A DNA stretch of 64,000 nucleotides from Methylocystis sp. MJC1 (GCF_026427715.1 NZ_CP107558.1:2579001-2643000), one strand, 5' to 3'; positions 19,001-26,881 are shown, counted from the stretch's first letter. Notes: generated from the sequence alone by a model not told the origin. A program made the numbers and translations.

Positions 19001-20720
19001 TGGCGACTTCGCTCGTTACGTCATCGACAGTCGCTTGCACGATTGGAGCCCAGAACCAATCGGGTCGACCGCTTACCCGACTTACAGAGAAGTGTGCCTA
19101 TCCTGGGTGCGAGAGTTTGAGGAAAGCGCGACACCAGAACAGATCAGCGCGCTCAGCGCAATCCTCGATGCTGCAGCCACGATGGAGGGAACGCGTTTGT
19201 TACCTCGTGGCGAGAAGGACGCTCTCGACCTAGCGAACGACCACTTTCAATCCCTCCTCACTGAAGAACAGTGGGAGGACTACCGGGTCCGCGCAAAACA
19301 TTTCATCGCCTTCACCCTTTTTGCCCCCCACCGGAGCGAGCAGCAAGCTCGCTTCAACACCCAATGGACGCGCCGATGGATCTGCAAGCGCGCTCATGAT
19401 CTGGGCTGGACGGCTGAGCGTTTCGGACAAAGAGATCGTGGACGCGGTAGCGACCGCCATGACCATCGCGTCGAGCGAATCGGCAAGAAATACCAATGGC
19501 TGGCCCTGTACGAACTCGCAGCCCGGATGTCCGACAATCTAGCGTTCCTAGGCGGTTACGGCGACTATCAGGAGGGCGAGGATCGGGGCTATGGGAGCGC
19601 GCGTGAGTTACGCATGCGCGACATCGACCCCTCCCTCCTCGTCACACGAACAAATTACGATAGTTGGGCGCAATGGGAGCGAACTTGGTGGGTACCAATG
19701 GAGCCCAAGCTCCAGTCAGTGAGCCCCTCCGAACGGATTGCTTGGTTGAACAGTGACCAGGACGTCGTCAACGACGCTTCGCTGATCGACGTCTTGAATC
19801 CAAAAACCAAACAGCGATGGCTGTGTCTTCACGCCTTCGCCAGTTGGCGTCAGCAAGGAATGGTTGATGATCGCGAAGAGTTGGAGCGCGACACTTGGTT
19901 CCGTCTGCATTGCGTGGTCGTGAAAAAGGAAGACGAAAAGAAGCTCCTCCGCGACCTTTCAAAGAAGACGCTGACCGACCCTCACGGCCTGCCTCATATC
20001 GAGCTGCATGGTGACTACTTCCTGGGCGAGTACCCTTGGCATCCATCCGTCAATCGGTTCGGCGATTGGACTGTGCCTGGGGAATGGCGCGCGCGCGCAG
20101 TGCCTACGCGCGCGACGGTGGCCGACTACATGTGCGAGCGCGGTGGCTATGACTATTCGCTCGACGAGACGGTTCACGTCGAGTTGCCGGCGCCGTGGCT
20201 GGCCAGTGCACTACGCATTTGTCTTTCCGACGGGCGAAAGCTGAACTATGTCGACGTCAACGGAAACGTGGTTTTCTATGATCCCTCCGTTACCGAGATT
20301 GGGCCTCAAGCAGCCCTTGTCGATCGTAATGCATTCTTAGCGATGCTTGAACGAGAAGGGCTTGCAGCCGTTTGGGTCATCGCCGGCGAAAAGAGCGTAT
20401 ACGGAGGCCGCGATGCCTTCGGAGGACGGGCGCTTCACACCGCCGTCTACCATCTCGACAGTGAAGGATTTAAGCGCCAGATCCATCGGGAGCGGGAGGA
20501 TCCATCACCAAGCCAACTTCAGGCGCTGTTCTGGCCAGAAAAGGTGCCGCTTGGCCTGACGGTTCGGTCATCGCCGAAGTCTCAAGCTCCCGCAAAGACG
20601 GGGGCCGCAAAGCCTAAGTCCGCAAAGCCGAAGGCTCGGCGGCAATCAAAAAAAAGCCCGGCGAGCGGCCCGGCTTCCTCCGGCCTCGCCATCCTGTGCA
20701 GCAAGACGCCCAAAAGATAA
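16041..20720 (+). CDS. avs2: Avs2-like anti-phage STAND NTPase with N-terminal Mrr-like nuclease, ~1559 aa
   Basis: Start TTG 16041 is preferred: an ideal AAGGAGG sits five bases upstream, although in-frame ATGs exist at 16005 and 16011. Residues about 20-110 form a restriction-endonuclease-like domain (GFEELCAQL, GRGGDAGVECF with the metal Asp, GWQAKY giving the QxK of Mrr-type nucleases). A STAND/NACHT-like P-loop follows: Walker A GPAGIGKS at about 354-361, Walker B ICVDALNE near 430. The long C-terminal half is helical and probably the sensor, and includes ERIGKKYQW near 1145. In characterised AVAST proteins the C-terminal part binds a conserved phage protein such as the terminase, and oligomerisation activates the nuclease. 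Family assignment is from memory of this architecture. GC looks lower than the neighbours, which suggests horizontal acquisition. The last ~20 codons run antisense into a truncated gene. Confidence 0.8.
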   Translation: MALPDISFETIRPHDDSRNSGFEELCAQLASLEPAEPNSAFFRKGRGGDAGVECFLRQADGSERGWQAKYLFTWDASLSQQLSESIETALIKHPKLTDYIVCLPFDLPDVKPAKGLSALAKWETWKAKWEKTAKEAERKLQIYLWDKSALSSRLSRDDAMYAGRLIYWFGVQSLTKGWFEDQFEKARAGLGSRYTPESNVELPVRQKFLSLVRDPKFGKALARWATGLREKGSSTLRAIKEAVPVGEEDNHTRPLEQALDDLTDRLRARPVEADTPLPLQEWSDSASRCLACARSALSWTFGIPPGKPRSSGIDPQRWAQHNLHRLLDLLSEVRDSLDSDVWHLANCQAVLLEGPAGIGKSHLLADVVEHQIHLGRPALLVLGSSLTDSEPWRQIMAELDLPSTQQVKHFLGSMDAVAQAAGVRALICVDALNERHGLDIWPTRLAAFLKTVEPFKNVGVALSCRSTFVAHVVPEDVDEAHLARIEHPGFGGESGAAAKMYLSKRGVVRPGAPNLVPEFENPLFLKTCCDFLEREGRRELPRGLLGVTAIFGFYNEAVAKQLSRRMKLDPALGIVKSAIDGFAKLLLDARQNYVTREDAIKLFEQILPSGGRIERCLLTQLESEGLLSVEMVRQDDDSLRAMVRFTFERFSDHAIASRVLDEHLALGGVDKAFADGTRLREIVFGEESYRYAGIIEALAVQLPERADVELLDVGKPTWETRNAFEESLLWRDQAHFSDRTFELVREFLAHRESDVLLSVATEPANKFNALYLDKRLRDYSMPERDGKWSLYVADHGDNEGGAIETLITWGLENGTEAIEADRAELAAIALGWLLSTSNRWVRDRATKSLAVIFAKRLDLAASILRRFNNVDDLYVLERLYAGAYGAVLQGVASNCRGELAATVFDLVFAKGTPPANILLRDNAYGIIKYVEMRGELPAIVDQALFEPPYKSPWPPERVPDRIIESFTMDYGKGQRFTDAIVSSTVHDGDFARYVIDSRLHDWSPEPIGSTAYPTYREVCLSWVREFEESATPEQISALSAILDAAATMEGTRLLPRGEKDALDLANDHFQSLLTEEQWEDYRVRAKHFIAFTLFAPHRSEQQARFNTQWTRRWICKRAHDLGWTAERFGQRDRGRGSDRHDHRVERIGKKYQWLALYELAARMSDNLAFLGGYGDYQEGEDRGYGSARELRMRDIDPSLLVTRTNYDSWAQWERTWWVPMEPKLQSVSPSERIAWLNSDQDVVNDASLIDVLNPKTKQRWLCLHAFASWRQQGMVDDREELERDTWFRLHCVVVKKEDEKKLLRDLSKKTLTDPHGLPHIELHGDYFLGEYPWHPSVNRFGDWTVPGEWRARAVPTRATVADYMCERGGYDYSLDETVHVELPAPWLASALRICLSDGRKLNYVDVNGNVVFYDPSVTEIGPQAALVDRNAFLAMLEREGLAAVWVIAGEKSVYGGRDAFGGRALHTAVYHLDSEGFKRQIHREREDPSPSQLQALFWPEKVPLGLTVRSSPKSQAPAKTGAAKPKSAKPKARRQSKKSPASGPASSGLAILCSKTPKR

Positions 20721-20842
20721 AGCGCCTCGAAATGCGTCGGGATCTTGTCGACGACTTTCCTCAGAAGGCGTTCGGCCGCTGCCGGGTTCCCCTCGCGGAA
20801 GAGGCGCTTGGCCTTCTCGATCTTCTCACTTTCGCGGTCCAA
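20582..20842 (-). pseudogene. Truncated TPR protein gene, fourth gene of the GTPase operon
   Basis: A TTG with GGAG five bases upstream starts 31 bases after the GTPase stop. The first ~57 codons (20672-20842) read as a good TPR unit (KAKRLFREGNPAAAERLLRK, then THFEALYLLGVLLHRMARPEEA). After PEEA the frame leaves any TPR pattern and enters a terminator-like hairpin and the antisense of the avs2 tail. TPR proteins normally contain several repeats, so this is most simply a gene cut by acquisition of the avs2 segment. An alternative is a genuine 86-residue protein. Confidence 0.6.
20648..20676 (-). terminator. Minus-strand hairpin with T-tract at the avs2 / GTPase-operon junction
   Basis: Read on the minus strand: a GC-rich nine-position stem with one mismatch (20668-20676 pairing with 20654-20662) followed by an uninterrupted run of eight or more T. 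It would terminate transcription coming from the GTPase operon and lies inside the final codons of the plus-strand avs2 frame. Confidence 0.55.
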
Positions 20843-20872
20843 GGCTGCTCCGAAGGGTTTGCGCTCCGCGCA

Positions 20873-21370
20873 CTACCTCGCCCGTCGCCAGATCGCATGG
20901 CCGAGCGACAGAAACATTTCCGCCACCCCCTGCCCCGTCTTGGCGCTCGTATAAACCGCGTCGAATTGCGATAAGGACGCGTCGGCTGCGAACTGGGGCG
21001 CGAGGTCGATCTTATTGACGATCGCCGCCACAGGACGGCCCGGAAATTTTTCTTCGAAACCGGTCGCGAGGCTCGCCATCTTTACGAGCGTCGCAGGACG
21101 CGTCACATCGGCGACGATAATTGCGGCCGAGGCGCCTGCGAGATAGACCGTCTCGAAAATCCGCAGGCCGAAATCCCCGTCCGTATCCCACAGGACGAAA
21201 CGCAATGTTGCATTATCGGCTTCGGCGCCGAGGTCGACGTCATGGGTGAGCACGTCGACGCCAATCGTCGTCTTGTACTCGCTCTCGAACCGATCGAAGA
21301 CGAAACGGCGCGCAAGCGATGATTTTCCGACGCCGATATCCCCGAGCAGCATGACTTTCGCCGACGTCAC
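20873..21370 (-). CDS. Ras-like small GTPase, 165 aa
   Basis: All small-GTPase boxes are visible: G1 GDIGVGKSS, a switch I-type Thr in YKTTIGVD, G3 WDTDGDFG, G4 NKID and G5 TSAK. The length is that of a bare Ras/Rab G domain without a lipidation tail. It overlaps the upstream OmpA-domain gene by four bases (ATGA), so the two are translationally coupled. Prokaryotic Ras-like GTPases are usually encoded with roadblock/longin-type regulators. The physiological role of this one is unknown. Confidence 0.88.
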   Translation of the reverse strand: MTSAKVMLLGDIGVGKSSLARRFVFDRFESEYKTTIGVDVLTHDVDLGAEADNATLRFVLWDTDGDFGLRIFETVYLAGASAAIIVADVTRPATLVKMASLATGFEEKFPGRPVAAIVNKIDLAPQFAADASLSQFDAVYTSAKTGQGVAEMFLSLGHAIWRRAR

Positions 21371-22965
21371 CTGGCAAACTCTCCCGCGAAGGGCAATTCG
21401 AAGGACACGCGACGGCTGTGCAGTTCCGCATTGGGGTCGCCGATCGGATTGTAGGTCGAGCGCGAAACGAGCGCCAGCCGGTTGCGCGCGACGCCGCGCT
21501 CGACGAGCATCGCTATGACCCTCTCCGCGCGCTTGCGCGAGACAAACCGATTTCGGCCCGTCGTGCCCACTTCGTCGGCATAGCCGACGACGCGGACGCC
21601 CTCGCCGCTCGTTTTGAGAAGCGACGCCAGCTCGTCGAGGCCGGCGGCGACGGCGGCGGGGTCGAGAAATGTATCGAGCTCTGCGAAGAAGATGGCGAAA
21701 GTGTCCGCGAAACGCCGGAGCTTGGCGCGCGGCTCTTCCTGTTCCGCCTTGAGGCGCTGCAGGGCCGCGCGCGCCTCGCCGAGCTCGCCGCGGAGCGTCT
21801 CCATCTGTGCGACAGGCGCTACCGCGGTGACGTCGCTGGCGACGCGATAGGGTTCGGCCGCTGCGACGAGCGCCGCGACGAGCGCCCGAGGCTCTGTCTC
21901 ATCGGCGGCGAGCCCGCGCACAACGACGATTCCCACTTGATGGTCGATCTCGAGATGGAGCGGATACTTTCCTAAAGCAGGATGGCCGACCATCGCCACG
22001 CCGTAAGCCTCGCGGATGCGCCTTTCGCGCCATCCGTGCAGCATCGAATCCCAGGCGAGCCAAACGCCGAGAAACGCCAGCGCGGCGCTGAAAATGACCA
22101 ACGGAGCCTTGCTCGTCCTCGATTTCTCAGCGGCGAGCGCTTCATTCAACATATCTCCCAGAGCGGTAGACGTGGACGAAGACGCGTCCGCCTCGTGCCG
22201 CTCGACGATCGAGAGAAAGGTTTCGTCGAGACGGCGCTCCATTCGGCGCGACAATTGGCCGCCGAATTCGCCCGCGACGATCACGCGCGGAGAGGCGCGC
22301 AAGAATACGATGCCCGAGCCGATGTCGAGCATGCGCAATTCACCGCCTTGATAGGCGTAAACATTCGCTGCGAATTCGGTGATCGCGGCAATCAGGCCGC
22401 TTTGAAGATCGGCGTTGCCGCCCTCCCCGCCTTCCTCCGCCGACCATATCGCGAGCAGGCGGCCGCTACCTCGCTCGAGCAGCAGCGCGCGCTTCAAACG
22501 ACCGGCCTCGGCTTCGGCAAGCGCGACTTCCGCCATCGAGCGGCCGGTCAGCAGAGCGCGCAGCCGCAAACGCCACGAGTTTGCCGAAATGAGCGCTTCG
22601 ATGCGCGCATTGAGGCTTTCGACGAGGTCACGGAAAGCGCTCGCGACCGTCACCGTCACGAGGCGGCCCATGATCGGGTACAGCGCCTCGATCATCATAT
22701 CTTTGGAGCTGCGAATCTCGGCGCGGACGATTGATACGACCGAAGGCGCCAGCGCGGCGGTAAGGTCACGCGGACGTTTATGTTCCGCGCGCTTGAACGC
22801 CTCGACCATAACGTCGCCTGACGAAATGGCGAATTTCTTCTCGTCCCCGACGCGCGCGTCGATCCTGTCGAGGCGTGCGGTTGTCTCGTCGAGACGCTGG
22901 GCGGTCTCTCCAAGTAAAAGCGACTTTACTTTCTCGAAGGCCTCGACCCCACTAGGCGCCGGCAT
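21367..22965 (-). CDS. Membrane OmpA-domain protein with possible longin/roadblock-like and BON-like regions, 532 aa
   Basis: Residues about 1-160 are helical and coiled-coil-rich (ETAQRLDETTARLDRIDARV). Residues about 165-270 (KRALLLERGSGRLLAIW, later GSGIVFLRASPRVIVAGEF) look like a longin/roadblock alpha-beta layer, although this is pattern judgement only. A transmembrane helix follows (PLVIFSAALAFLGVWLAW, about 310), then a BON-like segment, a short coiled coil, and a C-terminal OmpA/MotB peptidoglycan-binding-type domain (VVGYADEVG, NRFVSRKRAERVIAMLVERG, SRRVSFELPF). It is coupled to the GTPase gene and four bases downstream of a coiled-coil gene. It probably links cytoplasmic GTPase signalling to the periplasm or cell wall. 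Confidence 0.78.
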   Translation of the reverse strand: MPAPSGVEAFEKVKSLLLGETAQRLDETTARLDRIDARVGDEKKFAISSGDVMVEAFKRAEHKRPRDLTAALAPSVVSIVRAEIRSSKDMMIEALYPIMGRLVTVTVASAFRDLVESLNARIEALISANSWRLRLRALLTGRSMAEVALAEAEAGRLKRALLLERGSGRLLAIWSAEEGGEGGNADLQSGLIAAITEFAANVYAYQGGELRMLDIGSGIVFLRASPRVIVAGEFGGQLSRRMERRLDETFLSIVERHEADASSSTSTALGDMLNEALAAEKSRTSKAPLVIFSAALAFLGVWLAWDSMLHGWRERRIREAYGVAMVGHPALGKYPLHLEIDHQVGIVVVRGLAADETEPRALVAALVAAAEPYRVASDVTAVAPVAQMETLRGELGEARAALQRLKAEQEEPRAKLRRFADTFAIFFAELDTFLDPAAVAAGLDELASLLKTSGEGVRVVGYADEVGTTGRNRFVSRKRAERVIAMLVERGVARNRLALVSRSTYNPIGDPNAELHSRRVSFELPFAGEFAR

Positions 22966-22969
22966 CGCC

Positions 22970-23296
22970 TCAAGCCTTCCGCTTCTCGCTCATAGCCTTG
23001 ATTATATAGCCCAATTCAACAATCGCGCCGCCGATGGCCTCAAACGACTCCAACCGGTTTTTCTCGGTTTCCTGAGAAAGTTCGAGGATGGCCGCGTCGA
23101 GCGCGTCGAAGCGCGCCAGGAATTCCTTGCGCGTCTCTTCTAACCTGGCTTCCAGAACGTTGAATTGGCGCTCGGTCTCCCGCTTCGTGGCGCCGAAAAG
23201 CAGCTCGCGCATCTGCTCCATCGGATCGAACATCAGACCGATGGAGGCCATATCAGGCAGCTGCTGCGGTTTTTCTTCGTAACTGCCGTTGTTCAT
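22970..23296 (-). CDS. Small coiled-coil protein, first gene of the GTPase operon, 108 aa
   Basis: The ATG at 23294-23296 is preferred; the frame is open upstream, but those residues are basic and lack a ribosome site. The predicted protein is mostly one amphipathic helix (REBETE-like heptads in KRETERQFNVLEARLEETRKE, about residues 50-95) with a short N-terminal segment (FDPMEQMRELLFG). There is no signal peptide. It sits four bases upstream of the OmpA-domain gene and resembles coiled-coil partners encoded beside other prokaryotic small GTPases. The function is unknown. Confidence 0.7.
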   Translation of the reverse strand: MNNGSYEEKPQQLPDMASIGLMFDPMEQMRELLFGATKRETERQFNVLEARLEETRKEFLARFDALDAAILELSQETEKNRLESFEAIGGAIVELGYIIKAMSEKRKA

Positions 23297-23530
23297 TTTG
23301 TTTCTAAGACTCCCTGCACGCAACGAATGACAAGCAAGACGCCAATCTAGAGCCGTCCACAGACGCGGTTGTAACACGCGACGCGTAAAATGCGACACAT
23401 CGTGACGAAAGTCATGGAGTTATAGTGACCAACAGCACTGTCGTGACGCGGGCAAAGCGCTCTAATTCGCAGCAAGTCAATGACGCTGCTTGTTTATGGA
23501 CCTGCGGCGCAAGATGCTGGGGAAGGCTCC

Positions 23531-23998
23531 ATGCTCATGTCGACCGCAGACGCATCCACCAAAAACCGGCCGACAACGGCGGCGAGCCCTTTGGAGGAGC
23601 AAGAACAAAGCATACGCGGCACGCTCACGCGACAAGACATCGCATTGGCGATCTTCGAACGCGTCAATGGGATTTCGAGACGCGAAGCCAAGCGCCTGAC
23701 GGATTGCGTCATCGACGAGATAGTTTCGACGCTCATATCCGGCGAAACCCTTAAACTGCACGACTTTGGCTCATTCGTCGTGCGCGATAAGCACAAGCGC
23801 GCCGGCCGCAATCCGCGCACGGGCGCGCCTGTGCCGATCGAGGCGCGCCGGGTCGTCGTCTTCAAGGCCTCACCGACCATTAAAGCGGCCATCAACGACG
23901 CTCAGACGCGCCAAGGCGGCGCGAAGCCGTCGCGACAGCAATCGCGCGGCAGCGCCGGCGACATGCCGGTTTGCGCGCCGGCAATGGAAAAAGACTGA
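23531..23998 (+). CDS. ihfA: Integration host factor alpha-like HU/IHF protein with extended termini, 155 aa
   Basis: The ATG at 23531 follows GGGGAAGG by a suitable distance. Residues about 32-125 match the HU/IHF fold: LTRQDIALAIFERVNG, ETLKLHDFGSFVVRDK, GRNPRTGAPVPIEARRVVVFKAS, which includes the DNA-intercalating Pro region. IHF alpha bends DNA at specific sites with IHF beta. Typical IHF alpha has about 100 residues. Here an N-terminal extension of ~30 polar residues and a C-terminal tail of ~25 residues are added. It could be a divergent HU/IHF paralogue rather than the housekeeping copy. Confidence 0.8.
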   Translation: MLMSTADASTKNRPTTAASPLEEQEQSIRGTLTRQDIALAIFERVNGISRREAKRLTDCVIDEIVSTLISGETLKLHDFGSFVVRDKHKRAGRNPRTGAPVPIEARRVVVFKASPTIKAAINDAQTRQGGAKPSRQQSRGSAGDMPVCAPAMEKD

Positions 23999-24034
23999 TC
24001 CATCCGATCGCATTGCCCCGCGACGGATGATGGA

Positions 24035-24071
24035 GCCCGGCCGCGCCGACTTGCCCGAGGCGCGGTCGGGC
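24035..24071. terminator. Hairpin between ihfA and acyl-CoA synthetase gene
   Basis: A 13-bp stem (GCCCGGCCGCGCC pairing with GGCGCGGTCGGGC, one G-T pair) with an 11-base loop lies between two converging genes, so it could serve either strand. No strong T-run is present. Confidence 0.5.
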
Positions 24072-24138
24072 CAATTCGCTTAAGCCGACAGTAATTGTCG
24101 CCATTCGGGGCGGCTTGGCCGCTTAGAGTAACGACGCC

Positions 24139-25665
24139 TCAAATGGGCAGCGCTTTCCGATTCAGCTTGCCGTTCGCGTTACGCGGCAAGGCTTCCAGAA
24201 AGACGACGGCGCGCGGCCGCTTGTAAGCGGCAAGATGCTCGTGGCAATGCGAAAGGATCGCCGCTTCGTCGCAGGACGCATTGTCGCGCATGACGACATA
24301 GGCCTTGATGATTGTCGCATCCGCATCGCGGCCGGGACGCTCCGCCGCGGCGGCTTCGGCGACGTGGGGAAAGGCGAGAAGGCATTTCTCCACTTCCGCC
24401 GGCGAAACGCGATAGCCGCCGGCGTTCATGACCTCATCGGCGCGGCCGTGATGATGCATGTAGCCCTCGGCGTCGAATTCGACGAGATCGCCCGATACGA
24501 ACCAGTCGCCGCGAAACGCCTCGCGCTCTTCGTCCGGGCGGTTCCAGTAACCGAGCATCAGGCCCGGTTCGTCGCGGCGCACCGCGAGCACGCCGGTCTC
24601 GCCTGCCGGCAGCGGCGTTTCGCCGCCCTCAGGCGGCAGAGCCGCCACCATCCGGCTCGGCTGCGGACGGCCGGGAGAGCCAGGATGCACCGGGGTCGTC
24701 GGCCCGCTCGAAATGAAGGTCGAGCACTCGCTCATGCCGAAAGCTTCGTAAATGTCCTTGCCGGTGCGCGCGCGCCATTCCGCCAGGAGGCTCGGCGGCA
24801 GCGCGGCGCCGGCCGAGAGACAATGCCGCAGGTTCGTGAGATCGGCAGTCTCTGGCGCTGCGTATTTCAACATCTGCCGATAGACACCCGGCACGGCGGC
24901 GAAGACCGTGGCGCGGTGCTCGGCGATGAGACGCGGCCACACGGCCGGGTCGGGATGGCCGTTATAGAGGACGGCCGAGCCCCCCGCCGACAAGGGATCG
25001 ACAATCCCGACGCCAAGCGTATAGGTCCAGTTGATCGCGCCGGCATGCAGCATGACATCGCCAGGGCCGAGCCCCGTCCAATGCGCCCGCATCGGGCGGC
25101 GGCCCCAGGCGGCGCGATGGGCGTGAAGCACGCCTTTCGGCCGGCTCGTCGTGCCGGAGGTATAGACGAGATAGGCGGGGTCGTCCGCGCCGGTATCGGC
25201 GTAATCGTCGAGCGGCGCGCTTTCGGCAAGCTGCGCGAGATCGGCGCCGCGCAGCACGATGGCGCTCCCCTCATGCGCCTCCCCCTCGAAAGCGGCGCCG
25301 AGCGCCAGCGCGGCGGCGGCGCAATCCTTCAGCAGGAAATCCGCTTCTTCGAAAGTGAGCTGCGAGGAGGCGAGCAGCGGCACATAGCCCGCCGCGATCG
25401 CGGCGAAATAGGCCAACGCCGCATTGGCTTCATTGCCCATGCGGATCATGACGCGGGCGCCCGGCGCCAGCCCCAGCGCACGCAACCCGGCCGCAAGCCG
25501 GCGCACTTTCAGATCGAGTTCCGCATGGGTCCAGCGTAGCGCGCCTGCGTCGCCGACGACGGTGATGGCCGTCGCGTCCGGCCGCAGGCGGGCGTTTTCC
25601 GCCAGGCAGTAGCGGGCCAGATTGAAACGGGCGGGAACGGGTTCTCGAACGAAGGTCTGCGTCAT
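24139..25665 (-). CDS. AMP-forming acyl-CoA synthetase
   Basis: 508 residues from the ATG at 25663-25665; the extra upstream frame is Arg/Pro-rich and unlikely to be coding. ANL-superfamily motifs are present: YLVYTSGTTSRPKGVLHAH (AMP-binding loop), YEAFGMSECS (A5), SGDLVEFDAEGY (A7), GRADEVMNAGGYRVSPAEVEK (A8 hinge), and the catalytic Lys in NANGKLNRKAL near the C-terminus. It activates a carboxylic acid to its CoA thioester. The pattern is closest to short-chain or aryl (benzoate-CoA ligase-like) members, but the substrate cannot be read from sequence. There is no pathway gene beside it. Confidence 0.88.
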   Translation of the reverse strand: MTQTFVREPVPARFNLARYCLAENARLRPDATAITVVGDAGALRWTHAELDLKVRRLAAGLRALGLAPGARVMIRMGNEANAALAYFAAIAAGYVPLLASSQLTFEEADFLLKDCAAAALALGAAFEGEAHEGSAIVLRGADLAQLAESAPLDDYADTGADDPAYLVYTSGTTSRPKGVLHAHRAAWGRRPMRAHWTGLGPGDVMLHAGAINWTYTLGVGIVDPLSAGGSAVLYNGHPDPAVWPRLIAEHRATVFAAVPGVYRQMLKYAAPETADLTNLRHCLSAGAALPPSLLAEWRARTGKDIYEAFGMSECSTFISSGPTTPVHPGSPGRPQPSRMVAALPPEGGETPLPAGETGVLAVRRDEPGLMLGYWNRPDEEREAFRGDWFVSGDLVEFDAEGYMHHHGRADEVMNAGGYRVSPAEVEKCLLAFPHVAEAAAAERPGRDADATIIKAYVVMRDNASCDEAAILSHCHEHLAAYKRPRAVVFLEALPRNANGKLNRKALPI

Positions 25666-25843
25666 CGGCGCCTTTTCGCACCAGCTGAGCCGCCTTCGCA
25701 AGCCTCGCGCATTGCCCTTCGGTCCGCGGCGGCGCGGCGGCGGCGCATGGGTCAATAATTCTTTGTTAGCGACCCCAATTCAAACTGGATCGACGGCAGC
25801 CTTTCGCTCGCCTTCAGGCATTTTTCCAGGACATCTCTTAACC

Positions 25844-26881
25844 ATGACCGGGTCTTTTCGCTTTTTTCTCGCGGTCAGCGTGGTCCTTTCCCACCTCGCT
25901 GGCTCAAGTTATTGTCAACACATCGGATATTATTCTGTCAGCTGCTTTTTTATACTGTCGAGCTACGCCATGACCGCGGCGCTTCACGAGTGCTATCGTT
26001 TCGACGCCAAAAGCTTCTGGCTGAACCGCTTTTTGAGGCTGGGGCCGACATATCTGGCGGCCTGCCTGTTGACCTTCGTCGCCGTTGCGATTTTTCCCCT
26101 CCAGTCGGCGAGCTTCATGCCGCGGTGGGGCTTTCCCGCGACCTTCGCCGACATCGTTGAAAACCTTCTCGTCGTTCCGATCGTGTTTTTCAGGGCCAAT
26201 CAGTTCATCTTCATCGAGCCAGCCTGGTCGCTCTCCGTCGAGATCATCATGTACGGGGTATTGTTTCTCCTTGTCGCGCGAAGCCCCGCTTTTGCGTTCT
26301 ATGGTTTCGCGCTCGGCTTTTACTTGCATCTCGTCGCGACGCTGCGCGCCCTCTCCTTCGACCAAATCTACTTTTCCGTCGATGGCGCGGTGATGGGTTT
26401 CTCGATCGGCGCGCTCGCCTACTTCTGGCGCCGCCAAAGCGCATTGTGCATCCCGCCTCTCGCCGCCGTCCTTGCGCTCGGCCTATGGATGATCAATTTC
26501 TTCGCCGAAGGCGTTCTCGCGCCGGCGAATTACGCGATCGGCGCGGGCTTCTATTTCAATATCCTTCTCACCACGCCGGTCGTCGTAGCGCTCGCGGAAA
26601 TGAAAACCGGGCCGATCCTCACCCGCGTCGACCGCCTGCACGGCGATTTGAGCTACCCGATCTATCTCGTGCAATGGCTGGGGGGCTTTGCCGGCTACAT
26701 GCTGCTCGCCAGCCCGGCCATCCGCGGCTGGGAGCTGTTCTTCGCCTCGGTCGCGCCGATTCTCCTGATCGCCGGCGCGCTGTCCTGGCTGCAAGGCGTC
26801 TTCGTCGAGCCGCTCCGATCGACAATTCGCCAGGGGGCGACAGAGGCGCGGGCGGGCGCCGCCATGCAGCCGGCCGAATAA
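25844..26881 (+). CDS. Acyltransferase-3 family membrane protein (OafA/YrhL-like)
   Basis: 345 residues with about ten hydrophobic helices. Family marks: FRFFLAVSVVLSHL near residue 5 with the conserved His, the CFFILSSYAMT block, FWLNRFLRLGPTYL (R-rich loop after helix 2) and PAWSLSVEIIMYG. Such enzymes O-acylate sugars of surface polysaccharide, LPS or peptidoglycan using acyl-CoA or acetyl-CoA. The ATG at 25844 begins directly at the first helix. It is divergent from the acyl-CoA synthetase gene; a shared role is possible but unproven. Confidence 0.85.
   Translation: MTGSFRFFLAVSVVLSHLAGSSYCQHIGYYSVSCFFILSSYAMTAALHECYRFDAKSFWLNRFLRLGPTYLAACLLTFVAVAIFPLQSASFMPRWGFPATFADIVENLLVVPIVFFRANQFIFIEPAWSLSVEIIMYGVLFLLVARSPAFAFYGFALGFYLHLVATLRALSFDQIYFSVDGAVMGFSIGALAYFWRRQSALCIPPLAAVLALGLWMINFFAEGVLAPANYAIGAGFYFNILLTTPVVVALAEMKTGPILTRVDRLHGDLSYPIYLVQWLGGFAGYMLLASPAIRGWELFFASVAPILLIAGALSWLQGVFVEPLRSTIRQGATEARAGAAMQPAE

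Noticed and set aside
15960..20720. Transposase, integrase or attachment site bounding avs2
   Set aside because: No recombinase gene and no convincing flanking direct repeat could be seen by eye at either edge.
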